Assembly: GCF_014694405.1 (NCBI RefSeq)
Contig: NZ_JAAUWV010000040.1
Coordinates: forward strand, 1-43,235
Reading direction: 5' to 3'
From: Pseudoalteromonas sp. S16_S37
GTDB taxonomy: Bacteria > Pseudomonadota > Gammaproteobacteria > Enterobacterales > Alteromonadaceae
Length of the DNA stretch: 43,235 nt
Program-made: the position numbers and the translations under genes
The notes under the pieces: model-generated
Told to the model about the DNA's origin: nothing
The model's database searches: none
The model's input: only the letters and a program-made list of their open reading frames with translations
Part shown: positions 1-6,638 of the stretch, piece after piece
Numbering within the stretch: position 1 is the stretch's first letter
How the letters are laid out: every line of letters begins with the position of its first letter

Positions 1-119
1 CTTTTTTTATTTAGCGATTCATAAGATCACTAAACATCATGAATGTTCCCCACATTTTCCAAAATTTCTAAAATCTCCATCTTATTGATATATAAACACT
101 AGTTTTGGGGATACCTTAG
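1..119. other. Left edge, possible rearrangement scar
   Basis: This AT-rich stretch precedes a gene that begins in the middle of a protein domain, so it is probably not the native upstream region of that gene. A short frame is open on the plus strand from the window edge to a TGA at 86-88 and could be the tail of something truncated, but I cannot identify it. The last bases before the ATG (TTTTGGGGATACCTTAG) have the look of an insertion-sequence end, which is only an inference. Confidence 0.3.
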
Positions 120-1049
120 ATGGCAAATGGTAAAAAAGCGGCGTTGTCTTATACCGATATGACATTATTTGTTAACGATGCTGTTGTAACGACAGCTAAC
201 GTTAATGCTGATAACGGCGTTATTCACGTTTTAAATAAAGTGATTATGCCGCCTATTGAGCAACAGGCTTCAAGCAAAACTATTGCACAAACAGCCATAG
301 ATACCGCTGAGTTGTCAACGCTTGTTAGTGCTTTGCAAGCAGCGAATTTGGTCGATACATTCAACGATACCAGCAAAACGTTCACCGTATTTGCACCAAC
401 CAATAATGCATTTAAAAAGATTCCAAGTGATACGTTGAGCGCTTTACTGACTGATCAAACAGCCTTAACTGGGGTGCTGACTCAGCATGTTGTTGCAGAC
501 GCGAGTATTAACAGTATTGGGGCGTTTTCGGCAAATGGTAAGCAAGTTAATACGCTTGCGGGCAAAGCACTAAGCATCAACGTTGTAGACTTTTCATCGA
601 CCACCAATACCAACACGGATGTGATTGCCTATAGTTCACAAAATCAGCGTTTAGTGACTGGTAATGGCTCTGCAATGCCAGGTATGACAGTGTATGTATT
701 CGATAATGATCTAGAGAATGCCAGTAGCACCTGTGTTGATGCGTGTGCGCAAACTTGGATGCCAGTTATAGCAACAGTGGATGGCATAAAAAACATACCC
801 GGTTTGTCACTCATCACTCGCACTGACAGTACAACACAAGTTGCCTATTTAGGCCGTCCTCTTTACACCTACAGCGGTGATAGTGTTGTCGGTGATAATA
901 AGGGGCAAGGGTTTAATAATCTTTGGTGGCAAGTAAGCCTACCGACTACCTCACTCCAAATCGCTGGAAGCAATGTCACAGTAACAAACATTCAAGCCAG
1001 TAATGGCATGGTGCATTTAATTGATACCGTGATCACCGAGGCGAAATAA
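120..1049 (+). CDS. 5'-truncated fasciclin-domain protein with nested COG4315 repeat
   Basis: The open frame encodes 309 residues. Residues 1-46 are only the last third of a fasciclin (FAS1) domain, ending in the typical DNGVIHVLNKVIMPP motif. A second FAS1 domain starts near residue 51 (IAQTAIDTAELSTLVSAL, TVFAPTNNAFKKIP) and closes at about residues 282-305 with NGMVHLIDTVI. Between its halves, at about residues 170-270, sits a COG4315/Lipoprotein_15-type segment (MTVYVFDND, CVDACAQTWMP, GRPLYTYSGD, NNLWWQV), so one domain is nested in another. Family members are secreted or surface proteins with a signal peptide and complete FAS1 domains. This one has neither a signal peptide nor the start of its first domain, and no convincing ribosome site precedes the ATG. 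I infer a broken gene whose 5' end was lost by rearrangement near position 115. It could still be translated, but export would fail. Confidence 0.75.
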   Translation: MANGKKAALSYTDMTLFVNDAVVTTANVNADNGVIHVLNKVIMPPIEQQASSKTIAQTAIDTAELSTLVSALQAANLVDTFNDTSKTFTVFAPTNNAFKKIPSDTLSALLTDQTALTGVLTQHVVADASINSIGAFSANGKQVNTLAGKALSINVVDFSSTTNTNTDVIAYSSQNQRLVTGNGSAMPGMTVYVFDNDLENASSTCVDACAQTWMPVIATVDGIKNIPGLSLITRTDSTTQVAYLGRPLYTYSGDSVVGDNKGQGFNNLWWQVSLPTTSLQIAGSNVTVTNIQASNGMVHLIDTVITEAK

Positions 1050-1067
1050 CGCCATGTTTTTATTGCA

Positions 1068-1619
1068 TCAGTGCAACATGGCCTGTGATGCGTTGATGCA
1101 ATCTTCTATTAGAAGTGCTTTTTTGCCAGATACTTGCGCTGTGACAATGGCACCTTCCATCAAAATACTCAGCGTAGCTACACAAGTTTGATTGTCACTG
1201 CTAATTTTATCAGCAATAACTTGCCTCACTTTTGATTTGTGTTGTTCACACAATTGACGGATCTCGCAAGATACATCACTGTATTCTCCACAAGTATTAA
1301 TAAAAAAGCAGCCTCTAAATTCTCCTAATAGCGGCTCATTGTTATCAAACCAATCTGCTAATGACTCAAAGAGCTGTGTTGCTACTTCAAGGTCGTTTTT
1401 AGCGTTAGATAGCTTGCTTTCTAGCCATTGGATAAATACATGGTGGCGAGCTTCTAACGCGGCAAGTAATAATTCCTCTTTACTAGTAAAGTGGCTGTAA
1501 AGCGTTCGCTTTGCCACCCCAGACACCTTCAGTATTTCGTTGATCCCAATGCCATGAATACCATGGCTATAAAACAGCGTTAATGCTGTATCTATTAGCA
1601 GTTGACGTTTTTTGCTCAT
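1068..1619 (-). CDS. TetR/AcrR-family transcriptional repressor
   Basis: The 183-residue protein has a TetR N-terminal DNA-binding domain: helix one (RQLLIDTALTLFYSHGIHG), then the helix-turn-helix INEILKVSGVAKRTLYSHF at about residues 28-46, followed by the usual FTSKEELLLAALEAR linker. The C-terminal ligand domain is not assignable to a ligand; it has a Cys-rich patch (GCFFINTCGEY). I chose the ATG at 1619 because AAGGAG lies just upstream; a longer open frame reaching 1790 would run through the operator and the neighbouring gene. It is divergent from the HPP-family gene, and the palindromes between them are the obvious operator, so autoregulation plus control of the neighbour is likely. 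Confidence 0.9.
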   Translation of the reverse strand: MSKKRQLLIDTALTLFYSHGIHGIGINEILKVSGVAKRTLYSHFTSKEELLLAALEARHHVFIQWLESKLSNAKNDLEVATQLFESLADWFDNNEPLLGEFRGCFFINTCGEYSDVSCEIRQLCEQHKSKVRQVIADKISSDNQTCVATLSILMEGAIVTAQVSGKKALLIEDCINASQAMLH

Positions 1620-1640
1620 ATATTTCTCCTTAAACACATC

Positions 1641-1697
1641 TTGACAAAAGTAGACCGAATTGTCTACATTTGTATGTAGACAATTCGGTCTACTTTT
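1641..1697. promoter_or_regulatory. Double TetR operator in a perfect 24-bp inverted repeat, over a promoter
   Basis: Positions 1646-1669 and 1674-1697 are perfect reverse complements separated by four bases. Each arm is itself a dyad, GTAGAC-N6-GTCTAC, at 1650-1667 and 1676-1693. This gives two TetR-size operators 26 bp apart centre to centre. A TTGACA at 1641-1646 with TACATT at 1665-1670 could be the promoter of the HPP gene, so repressor binding would cover it. The operator assignment is inferred from position and symmetry. Confidence 0.8.
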
Positions 1698-1708
1698 TGA
1701 GAGGGAAT

Positions 1709-2167
1709 ATGCGTAATTTAATTTTGGCTCTATTTGCGGGCTTAGGCGCAAGTTTGGCAATTGGTGTTTTGTCTTTTTTTGACGCCACATACAGCCATAT
1801 CGCGTTGCTTATGGCGCCTTTTGGCGCGACAACGGTATTAGTTTTTGGTTTACCTGATAGCCCTCTTGCGCAGCCGAAGAATGTGATTTTAGGTCACCTA
1901 ATAACTGCGTTTGTTGGCGTTTTTTTCACGCAATATATTGGTGTTACACCTTTGACACTGGCATTAGCAACGGGTGTAGCAGTTAGTGCTATGCTGATCA
2001 CAAAAACAACACATCCACCTGCTGGTGCAAACCCGTTACTGATAATGCTCTCTGGACAGGGCTGGGGGTTTTTATTAACTCCGGTATTGATCGGTGCGGT
2101 TGCGATTGTATTAATTGGCAAGGCGATGCAGTTAGCAAAACAGCAGTGGGTGAGTGAACAAAGTTGA
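1709..2167 (+). CDS. HPP-family integral membrane protein
   Basis: The 152-residue product is almost entirely hydrophobic, with four to five membrane helices, and carries the family hallmark HPPAGANP at about residues 102-109. It also has the conserved MAPFGATTVLVFGLPDSPLA stretch at about 33-52. HPP proteins (PF04982) are inner-membrane proteins; some plant and cyanobacterial members are implicated in nitrite transport, but the substrate here is unknown. The start at 1709 follows GAGGGAA; the upstream in-frame codons lie inside the operator palindrome. It is transcribed divergently from the TetR gene and is its most probable target. Confidence 0.85.
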   Translation: MRNLILALFAGLGASLAIGVLSFFDATYSHIALLMAPFGATTVLVFGLPDSPLAQPKNVILGHLITAFVGVFFTQYIGVTPLTLALATGVAVSAMLITKTTHPPAGANPLLIMLSGQGWGFLLTPVLIGAVAIVLIGKAMQLAKQQWVSEQS

Positions 2168-2247
2168 CTAGAACCTCAGTATCAGTAAAGCAATTAACTT
2201 AAGAGATCCTGACTTTCGCCTAGGAAACGACCTAAGTATGTGCAAGT

Positions 2248-2279
2248 AGCTTAGAGGTTAATCATTCAACCTCTAAGCT
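2248..2279. terminator. Bidirectional terminator hairpin
   Basis: A perfect 12-bp stem (AGCTTAGAGGTT at 2248-2259 with its complement at 2268-2279) closes an eight-base loop. It lies between the convergent HPP and LysR genes and overlaps the last codons of the LysR gene. There is no strong T-run, so termination strength is uncertain. Confidence 0.55.
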
Positions 2280-3239
2280 GCGCTTAAATGGCACGAGTGG
2301 GGGGATGTCTTCTGCCCATGTGTGATTGCTACTTTCGTTTATTTCATTTAGAGCTTGAACAATAAAATCTATAAATACCCTGACTTTGGCCGATAAGTAG
2401 TCACGCTTTGGATAAATTGCAAAAACGCCATTTTCATACTGTGGCGGTCTAAAGTGAGGAAAAATCGACACAAGCTCACCGCGCTCCAAGCCCTTTTTAG
2501 CAAGAAAGTGAGGCAATTGTGCAATACCTAGTCCATCGGCACACATATAAGCCATCGCTTCACCATCGTCGGTGATATAACTGCGTTTTAGATCATACAG
2601 GCCGTAGACTCCGCCTTTATCGGGTAAAAATATCGGCTGTAAGGCATTGGTTTCTTTGATGCGAAATCCAATCCATTGATGAGTTTGAAATGCTTCTCGA
2701 TGGGTTGGTGTGCCGTGTTCAGCCAAATAAGAAGGGGAAGCACAAGTTAAAAAGTCCATTGGACTGAGCCTTCTGGCTACTAATCTACTGTCTTTTACGT
2801 GCCCGGTGCGTATCGCAACATCGACTCCTTGTTCAATCATATCAACATGATAGTCGGTTACTTCTAAGTCTAAAGAAATATCTGGATACTGTTTGCAAAA
2901 GGCATGTAAAAGAGGTCGAATATACAAATGCCCATAGCATACTGCTGAGCTAATTTTAAGTGTGCCGCAGGGTGCGTCATTAAGGTGTTTTAGTTCTTCT
3001 TCACAACAGCTTAAATTAACAAACATTTCTCGAACGGTACTGGCATATCTGCTGCCAGCTTGGGTGATATTTAGTTGCCGAGTCGAGCGTTGAAAGAGTG
3101 TTAAACCCAATTGTGTTTCCAAACGGTTTATTGCTTTACTGACCGTAGATGGATCGGTATTGCAGACCCTCGCAGCACCTGCAAAGCTACCCTCATCACA
3201 GGTAGCGAGAAATAACTCTAAAGAACGTAGTTTGTCCAT
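2262..3239 (-). CDS. LysR-family transcriptional regulator
   Basis: The 325-residue protein starts with a winged helix-turn-helix (MDKLRSLELFLATCDEGSF, then AARVCNTDPSTVSKAINRLE at about residues 22-41, and LFQRSTRQLNITQAG). A substrate-binding domain follows from about residue 90, typical of the CrgA-like group (GTLKISSAVCYG, DVAIRTGHVKDSRLVARRL). The effector cannot be read from the sequence. It is divergent from the MFS-led operon, and the 13-bp dyad between the two genes fits a LysR box. The standard prediction is autorepression and effector-dependent activation of the operon. Confidence 0.92.
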   Translation of the reverse strand: MDKLRSLELFLATCDEGSFAGAARVCNTDPSTVSKAINRLETQLGLTLFQRSTRQLNITQAGSRYASTVREMFVNLSCCEEELKHLNDAPCGTLKISSAVCYGHLYIRPLLHAFCKQYPDISLDLEVTDYHVDMIEQGVDVAIRTGHVKDSRLVARRLSPMDFLTCASPSYLAEHGTPTHREAFQTHQWIGFRIKETNALQPIFLPDKGGVYGLYDLKRSYITDDGEAMAYMCADGLGIAQLPHFLAKKGLERGELVSIFPHFRPPQYENGVFAIYPKRDYLSAKVRVFIDFIVQALNEINESSNHTWAEDIPPLVPFKRSLEVE

Positions 3240-3289
3240 ACCTTAATCTACCTCTAGATCCCTTTGCTTCACTATAACAAATATATTCC

Positions 3290-3302
3290 TGAATAGTATT
3301 CA
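3290..3302. promoter_or_regulatory. Candidate LysR box
   Basis: TGAATAGTATTCA is a perfect dyad with the T-N11-A form expected of LysR-type sites. It is 51 bp from the LysR start and 94 bp from the transporter start. No second site was recognised. The binding protein is inferred from position. Confidence 0.55.
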
Positions 3303-3395
3303 TGACTCTATGGGAGATCAGCCTATTTTTTAAATTTTTCATGTCCTTAGAATTTAGTGCAAGGAATAAACTTATTTTTGGCTAAGGAGCAAATA

Positions 3396-4577
3396 GTGGA
3401 GCACTCAATTGTAAGTGGTCATGAAGATACACCCGTACATCAACAAATAATAGTGTGTTTTATTCTCGCATTTATTGCTATGTCAGGGATTTTTTACGTC
3501 AATTTTTTACCCAGCGTGGTAAGTGCGTTAGTCAGTACTTTGAGTTTTGATCACGTGCAAGCTGGGCAAATCGTTGCAGTGAATGGTTATGGGAGTCTTA
3601 CTGGGAGTATATTAGCGGTATTACTTATCAAGCGACTTGCGTGGCGACCTGCAGTGTTGCTTTCACTGTTTTTCATGGTGATTATTGACTTGGGTTCTGC
3701 TTGGTTAGACAGCTATAACCTCATGCTGACATGGCGATTTGTGTCTGGCCTATTTGGCGGTCTGGTAGTGGGTATCAGTTTTTCGGTTATTGCTCGATTG
3801 AATGACCCAGACCGCGCTTTTGGCATGTTGTTATTTTTACAGTTTGCTTGTGGCTCACTGGTTATCTATTTGATGCCCTATGCTCAAGAGACACTGGGCA
3901 ATAATGCAGTGTTTTTTGTGATGGCGGGGTGTGCATTATTAGCACTAATATTTACTTGTTTTTTGCCTTTACTAGCGCTTAAAAACCCTAAATTTTCTTC
4001 TGATCCGCGAATAAAACCTCATAAAAAAGACGCATATTTATTGTTGTTGACAATTGTTTTGTATCTTATTGCAGCGAATGCTATCTGGGCATATGTTGCA
4101 CTTATAGGTCAGCAAACATTGCTTGATGAAGTGCGTGTAAATACGTATATCGCTTGTACTGGATTACTCGGATTGCTAGGCGCACTGTGGCCAGTTATTC
4201 ACGCCAGTCGTTATGGTCGATTAAATTGGGTTATAGCCGGTGTGGTTATGTCGCTTGTATCTGCCATTTTATTTAGTTTTTCGCATATACCACTTATCTA
4301 CATAGGTGCTATGGCACTGTTATTTATGGCTTGGCCTGCTGTGCATTCTTATTTATTGGCGGTGAGTGCGCAATTAGATAGCAGTGGACAATTGAGTGCT
4401 ATCGCAGCAGCGCTCTCTTACTTTGGGCTGGCAACAGGGCCTATGTTGGCAGCGAGTCTGCTAGAAGCGGGCAGTTTTAATAGTATGCTCTATGTCTGCG
4501 CCGCGCTGTTTTTCTTAAGTTTAATCTCATTAATAAGCCCCGTCAGTCGCAGTGAACCTTCTCAAGCAACAGAGTAA
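3396..4577 (+). CDS. MFS transporter
   Basis: The product has about 393 residues with around twelve hydrophobic helices and the shape of a major facilitator. An Arg-containing RLAWRPAVLL loop follows the second helix, and FVSGLFGGLVVGISFSVIARL resembles the fourth and fifth helices of the YbfB/CynX-like groups. I chose the GTG at 3396 because AAGGAG lies six bases upstream; a GTG at 3357 has no such site. The substrate is unknown. It is the first gene of a four-gene operon and faces a LysR gene. The downstream CMD-like and SCO-like genes suggest export or import of a small redox-active or metal-related compound, but that is inference. Confidence 0.85.
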   Translation: MEHSIVSGHEDTPVHQQIIVCFILAFIAMSGIFYVNFLPSVVSALVSTLSFDHVQAGQIVAVNGYGSLTGSILAVLLIKRLAWRPAVLLSLFFMVIIDLGSAWLDSYNLMLTWRFVSGLFGGLVVGISFSVIARLNDPDRAFGMLLFLQFACGSLVIYLMPYAQETLGNNAVFFVMAGCALLALIFTCFLPLLALKNPKFSSDPRIKPHKKDAYLLLLTIVLYLIAANAIWAYVALIGQQTLLDEVRVNTYIACTGLLGLLGALWPVIHASRYGRLNWVIAGVVMSLVSAILFSFSHIPLIYIGAMALLFMAWPAVHSYLLAVSAQLDSSGQLSAIAAALSYFGLATGPMLAASLLEAGSFNSMLYVCAALFFLSLISLISPVSRSEPSQATE

Positions 4578-4625
4578 GGCGTATCACGCGATAGTAAGAA
4601 TCTAATTGTTATTTAAGGAAAAAAC

Positions 4626-5195
4626 ATGATCCGATATTTTTTAAATAAAATGCTGCTAGCGATGAAGCATAAATATGACTACGACATTGGCTATATGCAG
4701 GATGTACTCAATGCTGATCTCATTGCATTTATTAAGTTTATGGGTTTTCAAAGTCTGTCTGCACATTGCAAAAATGTACCCGCTGAGGTGATATATGCGG
4801 CAAGGCTTAGGGCTATTATCTGGGAAGATTGTGGACCTTGTACGCAATTGGTCACAAACATGGCGCTAGAAGACAACGTGAGTGCCAAAACAATAGCAGG
4901 AATAATCAATTGGGATGTCAGCACACTGAGCAATGATATCATTTTAGTGATGGAATTTACTGACTTAGTGCTTACTCACAACCCTAAAGCCGATGAACTA
5001 AGAGCAAAGCTAAAACAAGCATGGGGAGAAGTAGGATTAATTAGCATCGCTCTGGCTATTAGCTCTATGCGTGTTTATCCAACTTTGAAATATGCATTAG
5101 GGTATGCAAAGGCATGTACACGGATCAACGTTAAAGGTGCCCCTTTGGTTCCTACCCGAAAGTTTGAGCTTGTAGTAGGGGATCGAAATGACTAA
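4626..5195 (+). CDS. Carboxymuconolactone decarboxylase/AhpD-like protein
   Basis: The 189-residue, mostly helical protein resembles the CMD/AhpD fold. It contains RAIIWEDCGPCTQLVTNMA at about residues 63-81, where AhpD-type alkylhydroperoxidases carry their E-x-C-x-x-C redox site. The spacing C-G-P-C is kept, but the downstream histidine of classical AhpD (four residues after the second Cys) is Val here, so peroxidase activity is doubtful. AAGGA precedes the ATG. It begins 48 bp after the transporter and overlaps the next gene by 8 bp, so co-translation is likely. A disulfide-handling or other CMD activity is possible. The assignment to the superfamily is from motif reading only. Confidence 0.65.
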   Translation: MIRYFLNKMLLAMKHKYDYDIGYMQDVLNADLIAFIKFMGFQSLSAHCKNVPAEVIYAARLRAIIWEDCGPCTQLVTNMALEDNVSAKTIAGIINWDVSTLSNDIILVMEFTDLVLTHNPKADELRAKLKQAWGEVGLISIALAISSMRVYPTLKYALGYAKACTRINVKGAPLVPTRKFELVVGDRND

Positions 5196-5589
5196 GCAGA
5201 TTGCGACCATACTTGCCTCTGTGCTTGGTATGCTCTCTTTGGCGAACGGTGTTTTTATGCTTATTGCGCCAGAGACTTGGTATTGGTTAGTGCCAGGTGT
5301 GGCCGATAGGGGCCCATTTAACCAACATTTAGTCCGCGATCTCGGTTTTATTTATGCGTTAATAGGCACGGCATTTATATATGGTGCCTTTTACGTGCGC
5401 TATAGACTTCAACTTTGGCTTATTCCAGCGGCTTGGTTAGTCAGCCATGGCATATTTCATATTTGGGAGATTTGGGTTGGTATTTGTGGACCTGAGTTTT
5501 TTGTCATTGATTTTGCTGGCGTGACGCTGCCAGCTTTTCTCAGTGTTTGCTTAGTGTGTATGAGTTATAAGGGGATGGCTGATGAGTAA
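5188..5589 (+). CDS. Small four-helix inner-membrane protein
   Basis: The 133-residue protein has four predicted membrane helices (about residues 5-27, 50-70, 75-95, 103-127) and the loop NQHLVRDLGFIYAL. This pattern is seen in small uncharacterised membrane proteins of proteobacteria. His residues at SHGIFHIWEIW could bind a metal or haem. It overlaps both neighbours by 8 bp, which strongly implies one operon with the SCO-like protein. I do not recognise a characterised homologue. Confidence 0.75.
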   Translation: MTKQIATILASVLGMLSLANGVFMLIAPETWYWLVPGVADRGPFNQHLVRDLGFIYALIGTAFIYGAFYVRYRLQLWLIPAAWLVSHGIFHIWEIWVGICGPEFFVIDFAGVTLPAFLSVCLVCMSYKGMADE

Positions 5590-6292
5590 AGCAAAGCTTA
5601 TCAGCATGTTGTTATTGATAGGAGTCACCCTTGGATGGGGTGTAAGTGCGATTACTACATATTCCGATAACCGATCACCCCTGCAACATTCTATAGACTG
5701 GCTGAGTACGCCCAGAAAAATAAATGCATTTAGCCTGATAACGGGCGAGGGAGTGTTTAATAATCAGTCACTAAAAAATCACTGGACCTTTGTTTTGTTC
5801 GGTTACCTAGATTGTCCAGATATATGTCCCATGAGCTTGGCGTTGTTGTCGCAATTTGCAAGTCACATATCGGGAGAACCTATTTCGGATAAAGTGCAAT
5901 TTGTATTTGTTTCTATCGACTACAAACCACAACAAGTGCAAGAGGTTAAACGGTATGCTCAGTACTTTAATCATTCATTTATAGGTCTGACGGGTGAGCC
6001 ATCACAGTTGCTCAGCTTAGCTCAAAGCCTGGGAGTTAGGCATAAGGTTGCGCTTGATAAAGACAGACCCTTAGTATCACATACGCCGATAATATCGATT
6101 ATTGGCCCAATAGGTCTGCTAATGGGGCGCTTCAAGCATACGCTAGATGTACAGCTATTAGTACAAAGCTTCTTGTCTTATGAACTAGCACATGAAGAGA
6201 TATCGTCGTTAAAAGGCCAAATGACGATAACAGGGAGTGCTATTTCAAGTGCGCGGAGTAAGTTATCTGATTCTGTCAACTCAACACTATAA
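5582..6292 (+). CDS. SCO1/SenC-family copper-binding thioredoxin-fold protein
   Basis: The 236-residue protein has an N-terminal membrane anchor (about residues 5-25) and a thioredoxin-like domain. The copper ligands of SCO proteins are present: C78-P-D-I-C82 followed by P, and a His at about 167 in VSHTP. FVFVSIDYKPQ matches the SCO fold core. SCO proteins deliver copper to the CuA site of cytochrome oxidase or act as periplasmic thiol oxidoreductases. No oxidase genes lie nearby; here it ends an operon with an MFS transporter, a CGPC protein and a membrane protein, so a role outside cytochrome oxidase assembly is plausible. The C-terminal 40 residues are an unusual Ser-rich tail. Confidence 0.88.
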   Translation: MSKAKLISMLLLIGVTLGWGVSAITTYSDNRSPLQHSIDWLSTPRKINAFSLITGEGVFNNQSLKNHWTFVLFGYLDCPDICPMSLALLSQFASHISGEPISDKVQFVFVSIDYKPQQVQEVKRYAQYFNHSFIGLTGEPSQLLSLAQSLGVRHKVALDKDRPLVSHTPIISIIGPIGLLMGRFKHTLDVQLLVQSFLSYELAHEEISSLKGQMTITGSAISSARSKLSDSVNSTL

Positions 6293-6327
6293 CCTTCTGC
6301 TTGAAAAGTTAGCCGCGAGACAATTTT

Positions 6328-6457
6328 ATACCATTAATCCGCAATAACACTTAATCATTTTGAGGGGTTAAACCTGACTTGCAACGTTAAAAATTTTCCA
6401 TTGTTATCGACAATGATTTTTACATCAAAAATAGAGCACTTAGTTAAGCGGATTGGT
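6328..6457. mobile_element. MITE-like short element, copy 1 (internally deleted)
   Basis: The ends ATACCATTAATCCGC and GCGGATTGGT nearly match the perfect terminal repeats of the second copy at 12041-12249. The left 65 bases and the right 30 bases of the two copies align closely, but the centre here is shorter and carries a CATTGT/ACAATG hairpin at 6399-6415. It has no coding capacity. It sits 180 bp upstream of the TonB receptor gene, inside its probable 5' region. Confidence 0.75.
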
Positions 6458-6638
6458 TTTAGAAATACGGATAGAAAACAGTATCTAAGAGACTTTTGAA
6501 TATTATGTAGTTTTGTGCAAAAACAAGCTGTTTTACATTTACAGCGTGTTGTTAATGTGTTTCCATATGCGCTCCACAAAATACAATAAAACGCTACAAC
6601 TCATAGCTATAGATGTACATCAAACAAGGGAGAAAATA

